Part shown: positions 25,450-34,940 of the stretch, one piece after another
How positions within the stretch are numbered: position 1 is the first letter of the stretch
How the letters are laid out: every line of letters begins with the position of its first letter
Assembly: GCF_014701095.1 (NCBI RefSeq)
Contig: NZ_AP023439.1
Location: 4,390,001 to 4,454,000, forward strand
Reading direction: 5' to 3'
From: Streptomyces tuirus
GTDB taxonomy: Bacteria > Actinomycetota > Actinomycetes > Streptomycetales > Streptomycetaceae
Length of the DNA stretch: 64,000 nt
The notes under the pieces: generated by a model
The model's input: only the letters and a program-made list of their open reading frames with translations
Database searches by the model: none
What the model was told of the DNA's origin: nothing
Translations under genes and position numbers: made by a program

Positions 25450-27050
25450 TCAGACCATGGGAAGAAAAGTGAGCCACACACCCTCGTCCCTGATGTGCGG
25501 TGTGAAAGGGCCTTCACCGAAGCTGGGCACACCGACTGCGTTGGTAGGAGCCTTGACGGGGACCCCCAGGGAGTTCGCCATGTCTTGGATCACGTGCGGC
25601 TGCGCAGCTCCGGAATGGCAGGTGAGCATCCTGATGGGCTCGCCGTTGTAGCCTGGTATTCGGTTGATTGTATCAAGGACATGATTCGGGTTGACTGTGT
25701 GGCCACCTGCCCGCAGGCCCGACCGATTCGCCTCGCCCGCGAGCATGCGGCCGTCCCTGGTCCCGTGAATAATGACGTCCTGATAACCGGGAAGCCGCTC
25801 GGCGACATCAAAGTTCCTGAGGGTGGCGGGGTCATATCCGATGGCAGTCGCTCCCTCCCTGTGGTACACGGGAATGTCGGAGGGGAGCGCGTCGTCCGCC
25901 GCCCTGGTAGGGGGACTTACGTGAGGGGAGTCGGCCTTCCACCAACGGCTTTTTCCCATCATGCTGAACGTCAAGAAGCGGACGTCTTTCAACGCGCGGA
26001 CGCTGTTGGCGAGATTCTTCAATCCGCCGCCGATTCCGCCCATGAAGCCGGCGCCGAGCGCCTTGAGACCTCCGGCCTTCCAGAGTTTCCCGAGCTTGGC
26101 GAGACTCGTGAAGCCCTTCGTGGCAGGTATGCAGTCCAGGGCCGCCCATAAGAGATCACCCCAGCCCGCTTGGCCCTTGATGACTTTTCTCAAGGTGTCG
26201 GCCAGCACGACGAGGGCCGCCGCGAAGACGAGCCAGCCGAGTGGGCCGCCGATGATCATCACGATGATGCCGACAACCGTCACGACCCACTTGCAGACCG
26301 TGACGATCTCGTCCCAGTGGTCGGTGACCCAGTCGCCGATCTCCTCCCACCAGTGCCGGTTGGGGATCCCGGCGTCGGAGGCTTCCTCCAGTTTCGTGAC
26401 CGTCCGGCGAGCGGCCTCCTCGTGCATGCGCCGTGCCTGCCCGGCGAGCTTCTTGGCCGCGTCGAGGGCACTCTGCGCGGCCTGCACGTCCTGCTCGGCC
26501 GCGATCTGGCGGGCCTTGGCGTGCTGCGCGTTACGGGTGGCGCGGCGGACCTCGGACTCGTCCGGCTTGGGGACGTCCTTGCCGCCGTTCTTGGACGGGT
26601 CGTACGAGTCGGTCTTCTCGGTCGCCGTCCGCACCCAGTCGTTGGCTCCGGACAGGGCCGTCTGCGCGGTGGTGAGTTCCGCGCGTGCCTTCCGGCCGTC
26701 CCGCAGCGCCTTGTCGGCCTTGTCCTGCGCGGTCTCCAGGTCAGGCCAGAAGGAGGCCAGGGCATCACCGGCCAGGTCGTAGGACTTCTTCAGCTTCCGC
26801 AGCTTCTTCGGTGCGTCCGCGAACTCCTCCGCGAACACGTCCGCCGTCTTGCCCGCCCAGGAGAGGATCTCGTCCTCCTTGGCGATGCCCTTCAGATCGC
26901 GCAGGGCATCGGCGACGTCGTCTGCGAAGTCGTGCAGCGTTCCGGCGAGTTTGCGGACGCGCTGGGGATCGCCCGGGGTCGGGTCCCCGTCCAGGTCGAG
27001 TATGTGCCAGTCGGTCGGCCTGTGTGACTCCTGGGTTCCCCCCGTAACAC
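25450..27050 (-). CDS. WXG-domain effector with caspase/Stv-like C-terminal domain; start disrupted
   Basis: The intact frame from GTG 26838 gives 462 residues, but the reading frame continues upstream through SWAGKTADVF, GDPTPGDPQRV and SHRPTDWH, homologous to the left-edge effector. No in-frame start exists there; one extra G in the G6 run near 27038 would link GTG 27050. Order: WXG-type helical domain, long coiled coil (about 80-190), membrane-active segment (VVTVVGIIVMIIGGPLGWLVF), Gly-rich linker, then a C-terminal domain with YQDVIIHGTRDG and PIRMLTCHSGA. The hydrophobic strand + His-Gly and hydrophobic strand + Cys pattern resembles clan CD (caspase/CHAT) proteases and the Stv-type domain. 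Probable secreted antibacterial effector; the activity is inference. Confidence 0.72.
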
Positions 27051-27169
27051 CCGCAACGGCCCGTAAGAGAGCGGGAGTCGAACCTATCGCACGGCTGGTC
27101 GAGGGAAGCAGGCTTGATCGGCTCCGCGCCTGGCGGGGCCGACGGTGCGGCCAAGTGGGCCGCGTCCGC

Positions 27170-28237
27170 TCAGCGGTTGATCGACTGGATCTCCTGGACG
27201 TTCATGTCCTGGGTCGTCTCGAAGGTGCCGTCGGGCAGGTCGTCGCCGGTGCCGTCGGAGCCTTGCCAGGTGATCTGCCAGGTGACGCCGGCGGAGAGCT
27301 GGTAGGGGGTGCCGTCGGTCGCGCGGAGGTAGCGGATGCCGCACGGGGGCGTCCTGTCGGCAGCGCCCTTGGTGTACGGGGTGCCGATGGAGCCGTCGTC
27401 GTTGATCTCGCAGTCGCCGGAGGCGGGGAAGACCTCGGCGTCCTCGGTGCCGGGGTCCAGGTGGAGGGCGACCGGCTTGGCCGTGGTCTCCGCCCACAGG
27501 CCCGTACCGGGGAGCTCCGCGCGGACCTTGACGTCCTTGAAGGTGCCCTTGTCCAGCCAGACCCAGGTCGGGAGGTTCACCGTCGACTTGGCGGCCGGCT
27601 TCAGCTCGACCTCGGTCTCGGGGACCTTGACCTTGTCGTAGGCGTAGTCGGCGAGGGTTTCGGCCGTGGGGGCGTTGGGAACCTTGGGGATCTCACCGGC
27701 GTCCTGCCAGAACATGAGCCTGCTGCACAGTGATGTGTCATCGATCCCGGTCACGTTCGGGGCCACTCCGCGCCAGAAGTAGCCCTTCTTGCCGAGGTTG
27801 TAGTTCTTGTAGCCCTTCACGGTCGCGGGCTTCGTGAAGATCGTGGTGGCGTCCTTCTCGTCCCTGAAGTGGTCCGTCCAGAGCTCCGAGCCGTACCAGC
27901 CGTCGCGCAGACCGGCATCGCCGCTGCCGTCGTTCTCCGAGAAGTCCTTCAGCTGTTCGGGGGTGAAGACGGGCTCGTACCAGCACGGCGGCGGCTTCCA
28001 GTCGACGTCCGCCGACGCGAGGGTGCCTTGCCTTCCGCCGGTGGGGCCGCTCGTCCGGGTGATCTTGATCCGGGACTGCGAGGCGGAAGCGGACAGTTCC
28101 CCGCTGGCGTCGGAGCCGCCTCGGACACCGTTTCCCATGCCTCCGAAGGCGCCTGCCGGCGAGGAGCTCAGCAGTGCCACGACCAGTGACGTGGCGACCA
28201 GGGGTATCGCTCGGAACGTCGCCCTCACCGGGAGCAC
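27170..28237 (-). CDS. Secreted PPxCWYEP-family protein, copy 3
   Basis: 355 residues, intact. Signal peptide around ATSLVVALLSSSPAGAFG. Hallmarks: DWKPPPCWYEPVFTPEQL, an aromatic segment GYFWRGVAPN, LCSRLMFW, LPTWVWLDKGTF, a Cys pair in GDCEINDDGSIG and PPCGIRYLR, and C-terminal MNVQEIQSINR. The C-terminal half is very similar to copy 2 (4523-5554). Starts within the 3' end of the lipoprotein gene (13-base overlap). Sits directly upstream of the effector gene on the same strand, which links the pair to the WXG100 module in position. Confidence 0.8.
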   Translation of the reverse strand: MLPVRATFRAIPLVATSLVVALLSSSPAGAFGGMGNGVRGGSDASGELSASASQSRIKITRTSGPTGGRQGTLASADVDWKPPPCWYEPVFTPEQLKDFSENDGSGDAGLRDGWYGSELWTDHFRDEKDATTIFTKPATVKGYKNYNLGKKGYFWRGVAPNVTGIDDTSLCSRLMFWQDAGEIPKVPNAPTAETLADYAYDKVKVPETEVELKPAAKSTVNLPTWVWLDKGTFKDVKVRAELPGTGLWAETTAKPVALHLDPGTEDAEVFPASGDCEINDDGSIGTPYTKGAADRTPPCGIRYLRATDGTPYQLSAGVTWQITWQGSDGTGDDLPDGTFETTQDMNVQEIQSINR

Positions 28238-28875
28238 TTCCCTCGCTCACCGCGCACCGACGAGTTCTGCCACACGCCCTGCTCGTTCTTCGTCAGGGAG
28301 ACCGAGTAGCTGACGAAGGGGTTCGTGCCTGCCGGATTCCCCTCGACCTTGCCGGTCTTGCGGTTTCTGGTCTTGGCGTCGCTCTCGTCCGTGCAGTAGC
28401 TGAGCGCTGCTCCCCGGCCGTTCTTGGCCATGACGACCTTGGGGCCGAAGGCCGGGAGCTTGCCGATGACAGTGAGGTCCTTGTCCGTGTAGGACTTGAT
28501 CCACTGCTTGGTCATCCCGCGGACACCCTTGGTGTCGTAGAAGCTGACGGCTTCACTGTCGGGGTCGTTGGCGATGATCGCCGCGTAGCCGGCCCGGACC
28601 TCTTCCTTCGCGTCATCGAGCACCGCCTGCTCCACCGGATCACTGCTCGTCCAGTTCTCGAAGGTCAGCTGGAAGCTGCTCGGGAGCTTGATCACCGGGC
28701 GCTTGACGTCGGTCCCCGCGGAGGACGACGCCGATGCCGACGGGCTGCTGGAGCTGTCGCCCGCGCCCTTGATGTCGTCCGATGACGAATCGTCGCCCCC
28801 GCCACAGGCGGTCAGAAGCAGCGCCGCCGTCGTGGCGAACGCTGCGGCAGTGGTGGTCAGTGCGCGGCGGGCCAC
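28225..28875 (-). CDS. Lipoprotein of the PPxCWYEP-associated pair, copy 3
   Basis: 216 residues, GTG start (MARRALTTTAAAF) after GGGGGAGATCAACT. Lipobox LLTAC-GGG, then a Ser-rich acidic linker and the family domain: LPSSFQLTFENW, DPVEQAVLDDAKEEVRAGY, LPAFGPKVVMAKNG, ALSYCTDES, and a C-terminal Cys (GKCSR). More diverged from the 5-8 kb group than those are from each other. First gene of the leftward island transcript. Confidence 0.8.
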   Translation of the reverse strand: MARRALTTTAAAFATTAALLLTACGGGDDSSSDDIKGAGDSSSSPSASASSSAGTDVKRPVIKLPSSFQLTFENWTSSDPVEQAVLDDAKEEVRAGYAAIIANDPDSEAVSFYDTKGVRGMTKQWIKSYTDKDLTVIGKLPAFGPKVVMAKNGRGAALSYCTDESDAKTRNRKTGKVEGNPAGTNPFVSYSVSLTKNEQGVWQNSSVRGERGKCSR

Positions 28876-29174
28876 AGTTGATCTCCCCCGTAGTTTCGGT
28901 GTACGCGACAGGGAACGAAGCTATCAGGGGCTAGTGGCGTCCCCCTGAACGACCTTGAGGGATTGTGTGGGGCACGTGGCGAGCCCGCGTGGCAGTTGCG
29001 AAGGGGGAGTTCCTGGTCGCGCGGGTGCCGGGGCAACTGTCCCCGGTTACAGGGGCAAACCGGACTTCACTGGCGTTCCCTTCCTCCGCCCTTCGGCGAC
29101 CCCGGTAGGAGTCCATAAGATCTCTGTAGGCTCAGCACACCCCTCACTTCACACTCGACCCCAGGACACCCGCC
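28876..29174. other. Divergent intergenic region
   Basis: 299 bases between the leftward lipoprotein and the rightward LysM/BTAD gene. It must hold promoters for both. It marks the right boundary of the accessory island. I see no attachment-site repeat matching the region near 23413. Confidence 0.5.
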
Positions 29175-32100
29175 ATGCCGCGACGCCGCACCTCAAGCTC
29201 GTCAAGCTCGACGGGAAGTACGTCGGGAAGTACGACGGGGACCACGGCCGCCCCGCGGAACCGGACCCCGCAGCCCGTGCGGATCCGGCGGCGGTCGTTC
29301 GGGGACTTCGTGAAGGCGTTCCTCGCCTTCCTCGCCCTGGCCGTACTGCTCGTCGGCGTGCCGGGCGCGCTGGCCACGCAGATCGGGTGGCCGCTGCCCA
29401 GCGGGGTGCCCAGTTTCGACTGGCTGCAGCAAGAGATCACCGTCCACACGTTCCTGAACATCCTCACCGTCATCGTGTGGCTGGCGTGGGCGCAGTTCAC
29501 GGCGTGCGTGCTCGTGGAGATGAAGGCGGCTCTGTCGGGCGTCGGCGTGCCGGGCCGGGTGCCGGGTGCGGGGCCGAGTCAGCTGCTGGCGCGCCAGCTC
29601 GTCGCCGCGCTGCTGCTCGTCGGCGCGACCGCCGCCAGCTTCACGCCCGGGCTGTCACAGCTCGGGAACGCCTACGACGCCAACCAGAAGCCGACCGTTG
29701 CGGCCGCCCAGGCCACCCCGGGCATCTTCGCCCAGCAGCAGGAGCAGGCCTCCGGCGCCGCGGCGGCCCTCGCCGAGCAGGCGTCGCACGCCGCCGCCCA
29801 CGCCGACGCCGGCGGCAGCACCGCCAAGCAGGGCGACACGAAGTACTACCGGATCCAGCCGCCCGAGGGGCGTCACCACGACTCCCTCTGGGAGATAGCC
29901 CAACGGCACCTCGGTGACGGGCGCCGCTACAAGGAGATCTTCGAGCTCAACAAGGACCGCGTGCAGCCGGACGGGTCCAAGCTCTCCGAGGCCAGTCTCA
30001 TCCGGCCCGGCTGGATCATGGAGATGCCGGGCGACGCCCGCGGCGGCGACCTCGTCGAGATGCCCGACGAGGCACCCAACGTGTCGCCGGACGTGCAGCA
30101 GCAGATCAGCGACTACGCCCGGACCGGGGACCACGCCCAGGGCGGCGGCGGCTCCGGCGCCCAGGGGGGAGGCTCTGGAGCTCAGGGCGGCGGACACGAG
30201 CACGCCGGTGGCGGTGGACACGAACAAGCCGGTGGCGCCACCCAGGTGTCCGTCCCCGACCAGCAGCGGCCCGCCCCCGACACCGGGCACCAGCAGGCCA
30301 CCCCCGTCGGCGCCGAGTCCGACAGCTCCTTCGGTCTCCCCGAAGCCCTCCTCACCGCCCCCCTGCTCGCCGCCGGTCTCCTCGGCGCCCTGGGCCGGCG
30401 GCGCCGGCAGGCGCTGTGGCAGTCGGCGTTCGGGGCCGTCGGCGGCCGGCGCGGCATGGAGCCGCCCACCCCGAGCGGTGACGCGCAGGACGTCCAGGAC
30501 GCGCTGCTCGTCGGTGCCGACCCCGAGGGCGTCCGGCTGCTCGACCGCAGCCTGCGCGGCCTCGCCGCCGCCCTCGCCGAGGAGTCGCGCGCGCTGCCGG
30601 TCGTCTACGCGGCCTGGCTGAGCAACGGCGACCTGCACCTCCAGCTCGCCCAGCCCGCCGGGAAGCCCCCGGCCCCCTGGCAGCAGGGCCAGGACCAGAC
30701 GTTCTGGATGCTGTCGCGGACCGACGCCGAGCGCTACGAGGACGTCGACACCGCCGCGCCCTACCCGGGTCTCGTCAGCCTCGGCACGATGGACGACTCG
30801 CGGCTGCTGCTCAACCTGGAGGCCGTGCCCGGCATCGTGTCGCTGAGCGGCCGGGAGGCCGACCGGGCCGCCGTCTTCGCGTCCGTCGCCGCCGAGTTGG
30901 CGACCAACGGCTGGTCCGACCGCATGACCATCACCCTCGTCGGGTTCGGCGAGGACCTCACCCCGCTCGCCCCGAACCGGATCCGTCACCTCGAGGACAT
31001 CGAGGCGCTCGTCGAGACGATGGAGGCCGAGACGCGGCAGCGGCGCGGAGCGCTCGGCGCCGCCGGGCACGACTCCGTCCTCACCGGACGCACCGGGCCC
31101 GCCCAGCACACCCGCTGGGCCCCGCACCTCGTCCTGCTCGCCGCCCAGCCGTCCGCCGAGGACGCCGTCACCCTCGCCGAACTGGCCGCCGACGCGAGCC
31201 GTCTCGGCATCGGCTACCTCGTCGGCACCGAGACCGGCGATCTGCCGGGCGCCGCCTGGGAGATGGAGATCACCGGCGAGGGCAAGCTGCTCGCGCCGCT
31301 CCTCGGGCTCGAACTCGACGCGCAGTTGCTGCCGGTCGCCCAGCAGCGGGCCGTGGTCGAGCTGTTCGTGGAGGCCGACCCGGAGCGCGAGAGCGACGGG
31401 CCCGCGACCACGCCGCCGTTCCTCGTCGACATCAGCGAGCAGGGGCGTCCGGCCGTGTACGCGCGGCTCGTCGGACCGTACGAGATCATCGGCCTGGACA
31501 CCCCGGACGGGGAGCGCAGTGCCCTGCTGCACGAGGCGCTCGCCCTGCTGCTCCTGCACCGCGAGGGCGTCCACCCGCGGGTGCTGTCCTCCGCGCTGTG
31601 GCCGCGCGGCGTCACCGACGACGTGCGCAGCGCGCTGCTGGACCGGCTGCGGATCTGGCTCGGCACCGACCCCGACGGCACGCCCCGCCTCGGCAGGGAC
31701 GCGAGCGGGCGGCTCACCCTCGCCAAGACCGTCGTCTCCGACCTGGACGTGCTGCGCTCCCTCTACCACGAGGCCACGCAGGGCAAGGGCGTCGACAGCC
31801 GGGCCGTGCGCGGGCGGCTGCTCACCGACGCACTGGTGCTGGTGCGCGGGCCGCTGCTCGCCGACCGGCCCGAAGGGCGCTACCGGTGGCTCACCCACGA
31901 GATCGTCGACGCCCAGCTGCCGCTGCTCGTCGCGGACACGGGCCTCGCGCTGTGCGAGTTCCACATGGAGAAGAACCGCGCGGAGAAGGCGATCGAGGCG
32001 CTGAACGCGGCCCTGCGCACCGCTCCGGCCGACGAGCGCCTGTGGCACGAGCTGCTGCGCGCCACCCACTCCACCGGCGACTCGGAGCGGCTGACCGGAC

Positions 32101-32213
32101 TCGCCACCGACCTCATCGGCCGCAGCGGGGCCCGCGGGCTGCCGCCGCGCACCGAGGCGCTGCTCGACGAGCTGCTGCCGACGTGGCGTGACGCGATCGC
32201 CGCGACGGGATGA
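29175..32213 (+). CDS. Membrane LysM/BTAD regulator linked to the Tad pilus
   Basis: 1012 residues. A Ser/Thr-rich N-terminus, three membrane helices by about residue 160 (FLAFLALAVLLVGVPGALA; FLNILTVIVWLAWAQF; LVAALLLVGATAASF), an Ala/Gln-rich segment, then a LysM-like domain at about 220-285 (SLWEIAQRHLGDGRRY, IFELNKDR). A Gly/His-rich linker and a fourth helix follow, then a large cytoplasmic part. The C-terminal 270 residues contain a winged-helix region (LLLHREGVHPRVLSSALWP) plus TPR-like helices, the bacterial transcriptional activator domain arrangement. Overlaps the prepilin peptidase gene by 4 bases. Probably couples envelope or pilus status to transcription, by analogy. Confidence 0.78.
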   Translation: MPRRRTSSSSSSTGSTSGSTTGTTAAPRNRTPQPVRIRRRSFGDFVKAFLAFLALAVLLVGVPGALATQIGWPLPSGVPSFDWLQQEITVHTFLNILTVIVWLAWAQFTACVLVEMKAALSGVGVPGRVPGAGPSQLLARQLVAALLLVGATAASFTPGLSQLGNAYDANQKPTVAAAQATPGIFAQQQEQASGAAAALAEQASHAAAHADAGGSTAKQGDTKYYRIQPPEGRHHDSLWEIAQRHLGDGRRYKEIFELNKDRVQPDGSKLSEASLIRPGWIMEMPGDARGGDLVEMPDEAPNVSPDVQQQISDYARTGDHAQGGGGSGAQGGGSGAQGGGHEHAGGGGHEQAGGATQVSVPDQQRPAPDTGHQQATPVGAESDSSFGLPEALLTAPLLAAGLLGALGRRRRQALWQSAFGAVGGRRGMEPPTPSGDAQDVQDALLVGADPEGVRLLDRSLRGLAAALAEESRALPVVYAAWLSNGDLHLQLAQPAGKPPAPWQQGQDQTFWMLSRTDAERYEDVDTAAPYPGLVSLGTMDDSRLLLNLEAVPGIVSLSGREADRAAVFASVAAELATNGWSDRMTITLVGFGEDLTPLAPNRIRHLEDIEALVETMEAETRQRRGALGAAGHDSVLTGRTGPAQHTRWAPHLVLLAAQPSAEDAVTLAELAADASRLGIGYLVGTETGDLPGAAWEMEITGEGKLLAPLLGLELDAQLLPVAQQRAVVELFVEADPERESDGPATTPPFLVDISEQGRPAVYARLVGPYEIIGLDTPDGERSALLHEALALLLLHREGVHPRVLSSALWPRGVTDDVRSALLDRLRIWLGTDPDGTPRLGRDASGRLTLAKTVVSDLDVLRSLYHEATQGKGVDSRAVRGRLLTDALVLVRGPLLADRPEGRYRWLTHEIVDAQLPLLVADTGLALCEFHMEKNRAEKAIEALNAALRTAPADERLWHELLRATHSTGDSERLTGLATDLIGRSGARGLPPRTEALLDELLPTWRDAIAATG

Positions 32214-32938
32214 GCATCTGGGTGCTGGTCGCCGCCGCCGCGCTGTGGGGCGCGGCGGCCGGAGCGCTGCTGCCGCGCGCGGCCTACCGGTTCTCGGCGC
32301 CCTCGGGTGAGGCATGGCGGGAGGCGTGCCCCGGCGGGCACGCCCTGGGCGGCTGGCTGGGGCGCGCGGCGTGCCCGGAATGCGCGGAGCGCGGATACGG
32401 GCCCCGTACGACCCCCCTGGTGATCGCCACCGCCCTGGTCTGCGCCGTCCTCGCCGCCGCGACCGGCACCCGCCCCGAGCTCGGCGTCTGGCTGCTGCTC
32501 GCCCCGGTCGGGGTGCTGCTCACGGTCGTCGACTTCCGCGTACGGCGCCTGCCCGACCCGCTCACCCTCCCCTTCGCCGCCGCCGCTCTGGCCCTGCTGG
32601 GCCTCACCGCCCTCGTCCCCGAGCACGCGGGCGTCTGGACGACCGCCCTGCTCGGCTCCCTCGCGCTGGGCGGCGGCTACTTCGTCCTGTTCCTCGTCAA
32701 CCCCGCGGGCATGGGCTTCGGCGACGTCAAACTCGCCCTCGGCGCCGGTGCGGCCCTCGGCTGGTACGGCTGGCCGACGGTCATGCTCGGCACGTTCGCC
32801 GGCTTCCTCCTGGGCGCGCTGTACGGCGCCGCCCTGGTCGTCACCCGCCGGGCCACCCGCAAGACGGCCATCCCCTTCGGCCCGTTCCTGATCACGGGGG
32901 CGTACCTGGGGCTTCTCGTGGGTTCCCGCACGGCCTGA
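32210..32938 (+). CDS. A24-family prepilin peptidase
   Basis: 242 residues, about seven membrane helices. Both catalytic Asp motifs are visible: VVDFRVRRLPDPL and GFGDVKLALG (G-x-G-D-V-K). The N-terminal cytoplasmic loop keeps a Cys pair (ACPEC) that recalls the zinc-binding methylase region of longer family members. It should cleave the Flp pilin and TadE/F-like proteins encoded at 21748-23412. Its separation from them by the 23.4-29.2 kb island is notable. Confidence 0.88.
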   Translation: MSIWVLVAAAALWGAAAGALLPRAAYRFSAPSGEAWREACPGGHALGGWLGRAACPECAERGYGPRTTPLVIATALVCAVLAAATGTRPELGVWLLLAPVGVLLTVVDFRVRRLPDPLTLPFAAAALALLGLTALVPEHAGVWTTALLGSLALGGGYFVLFLVNPAGMGFGDVKLALGAGAALGWYGWPTVMLGTFAGFLLGALYGAALVVTRRATRKTAIPFGPFLITGAYLGLLVGSRTA

Positions 32939-33008
32939 CGTCCAGCCCGCCGAACCCCTGGCGTACGCTGGGCTGGTCCGTCCACAACCCTTACGAAAGG
33001 GACGCCCG

Positions 33009-34208
33009 GTGACCGAGAAGGCCGACCTTCAGCCCATCCTCGACCGCGCAGCCGCCGGTGGGCGGATCACCCCGGACGAGGCTCTCGTGCTGTACCGGGA
33101 CGCCCCGCTGCACGCGCTGGGCGCCGCCGCCGACGCCGTACGCCGCCGCCGGTACGCCGGGACCGAGCACATCGCGACGTACATCATCGAGCGCAACATC
33201 AACTACACGAACGTGTGCGTCACGGCGTGCAAGTTCTGCGCGTTCTACGCCCCGCCGAAGGCCAAGGACAAGGGCTGGACGCGCGACCTGGACGACATCC
33301 TGCGCCGCTGCGCGGAGACCGTCGAGCTGGGCGGCACGCAGATCATGTTCCAGGGCGGGCACCACCCGGACTACGGCGTGGAGTACTACGAGAAGCACTT
33401 CGCGGCGATCAAGAAGGAATTCCCGCAGCTGGTCATCCACAGCCTGGGCGCCTCCGAGGTCGAGCACATGGCCCGGATCTCCAAGGTGAGCGTGGACGAG
33501 GCCATCCAGCGCATTCACGCCGCCGGCCTCGACTCCTTCGCCGGCGCCGGTGCCGAGCTGCTGCCCGAGCGGCCCCGCAAGGCCATCGCCCCGCTGAAGG
33601 AGTCCGGCGAGCGCTGGCTGGAGATCATGGAGATCGCGCACAACCTGGGCGTGGAATCCACCTCCACCATGCTGATGGGCACCGGCGAGACCAACGCCGA
33701 GCGCATCGAGCACCTGCGGATGATCCGGGACGTCCAGGACCGCACGGGCGGCTTCCGCGCCTTCATCCCGTACACGTACCAGCCCGAGAACAACCATCTG
33801 AAGGGCCGCACGCAGGCGACGCTCTTCGAGTACCTGCGGATGATCGCCATCGCGCGGCTGTTCATGGACAACATCGCCCACATCCAGGGCTCCTGGCTGA
33901 CCACGGGCAAGGAGGTCGGGCAGCTCTCCCTGCACTACGGCGCCGACGACCTCGGCTCGATCATGCTGGAGGAGAACGTGGTGTCGTCGGCCGGTGCCAA
34001 GCACCGGTCCAACCGGATGGAGATCATCGATCTGATCCGGAAGGCGGGCCGGGTGCCCGCCCAGCGCGCGACCACCTACGAGCACCTCGTCGTCCACGAC
34101 GACCCGGCGAACGACCCGGTCGACGACCGCGTCGTCTCGCACATCTCCTCCACGGCCATCGAGGGCGGCACGGCTCACCCCGAGCTGAAGCTGCTGGCGC
34201 CCAACTGA
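33009..34208 (+). CDS. mqnC: Cyclic dehypoxanthine futalosine synthase (radical SAM)
   Basis: 399 residues, GTG start with AAAGGGA upstream. The radical SAM cluster motif C-x3-C-x2-C is at Cys70, Cys74, Cys77 (CVTACKFC), preceded by ERNINYTNVC as in MqnC/MqnE. GGHHPDYGVEYYE, TSTMLMGTGE and RAFIPYTYQPENNHL are also family blocks. It converts dehypoxanthine futalosine to the cyclic form in the futalosine menaquinone route, which streptomycetes use in place of the classical Men pathway. A methyltransferase and FAD reductase of the same pathway are encoded within 5 kb. Confidence 0.93.
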   Translation: MTEKADLQPILDRAAAGGRITPDEALVLYRDAPLHALGAAADAVRRRRYAGTEHIATYIIERNINYTNVCVTACKFCAFYAPPKAKDKGWTRDLDDILRRCAETVELGGTQIMFQGGHHPDYGVEYYEKHFAAIKKEFPQLVIHSLGASEVEHMARISKVSVDEAIQRIHAAGLDSFAGAGAELLPERPRKAIAPLKESGERWLEIMEIAHNLGVESTSTMLMGTGETNAERIEHLRMIRDVQDRTGGFRAFIPYTYQPENNHLKGRTQATLFEYLRMIAIARLFMDNIAHIQGSWLTTGKEVGQLSLHYGADDLGSIMLEENVVSSAGAKHRSNRMEIIDLIRKAGRVPAQRATTYEHLVVHDDPANDPVDDRVVSHISSTAIEGGTAHPELKLLAPN

Positions 34209-34232
34209 CCCGGCCGCGCTGACGATTCGACC

Positions 34233-34940
34233 GTGCTGACGATTCACGCCGCCCCGCTGGTCCTCCCGGCGGGCGCGGCACCCGGCATGGACGCACCCGG
34301 CATGGACGCACCCGGCATGGGCGCACCCGTCGTGGACGGCGCCGTGGCGGTCGACGGTGACCGGGTCATCGCCGTGGGGCCCTACGACGAGGTCGCCGAG
34401 GACGCGCCCGGCGCGCGGGTGCGGCGCTGGCCCGGCGTGCTCACCCCGGGCCTGCGCCAGTGGCACCCGCTGTGGCTGCTGCGCCAGTGCTACCACCCCG
34501 ACCCCCGTGAGGCCGACGAGCTGGGCGAACAGCCCTTGTGGGGCGAGCGGCTGGCCGCCCTGGGCGACCTCACCGAGGCCCGCTGGTCGGGCAGTGTGCG
34601 GCGCGGTGTGCAGCGGATGCTGCGCTACGGCACGACCGCGGTCGCCTCACCCGGCGCCCGCTTCCGCGATCCGGTGGTGGCCACGGCCGTCGCCCGCTCA
34701 GGTCTGACCGTCGTGGGGACCGCTGGGGCTCCCGGAATGCTGCTCGGTGAGCGGCCCGACCTCGACCCGTTCGCGGAGGGGTACGACCTCCCGGGCACGG
34801 TCCACGGCCCGTTGACCGTGGGCGGCCGGGCCGACCTGGCCGTGTTCGACGTGCCCGACGAGGCGGCCCTGCGCGAGCGCGGCGCGGCGACCTGTGTGGC
34901 GACCGTGCTGGCGGGCCGGCTGGTGTACCGGGCCCGCTGA
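34233..34940 (+). CDS. Short amidohydrolase-like protein lacking metal ligands
   Basis: 235 residues from GTG 34233, 24 bases after mqnC. The N-terminal composite sheet (GAVAVDGDRVIAVGPYDEV) and C-terminal LTVGGRADLAVFDVPDEAAL match amidohydrolase/imidazolonepropionase-like proteins, but the H-x-H metal motif expected after GVLTPG is replaced by LRQWHP, and the protein is about half the usual length. Contains a three-fold APGMD repeat. Its place behind mqnC suggests a menaquinone link (compare the deaminase MqnX), but catalysis is unlikely as it stands. Confidence 0.65.
   Translation: MLTIHAAPLVLPAGAAPGMDAPGMDAPGMGAPVVDGAVAVDGDRVIAVGPYDEVAEDAPGARVRRWPGVLTPGLRQWHPLWLLRQCYHPDPREADELGEQPLWGERLAALGDLTEARWSGSVRRGVQRMLRYGTTAVASPGARFRDPVVATAVARSGLTVVGTAGAPGMLLGERPDLDPFAEGYDLPGTVHGPLTVGGRADLAVFDVPDEAALRERGAATCVATVLAGRLVYRAR
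34278..34322. repeat. Three tandem 15-base repeats
   Basis: Units GCACCCGGCATGGAC at 34278 and 34293, and GCACCCGGCATGGGC at 34308, encoding a repeated APGMD-type pentapeptide at the N-terminus of the amidohydrolase-like protein. In frame, so copy number can vary without loss of frame. Confidence 0.85.

Noticed and set aside
23413..29174. Prophage or integrative element
   Set aside because: No integrase, transposase, attachment repeats or phage structural genes; the island looks like accessory gene insertion only.
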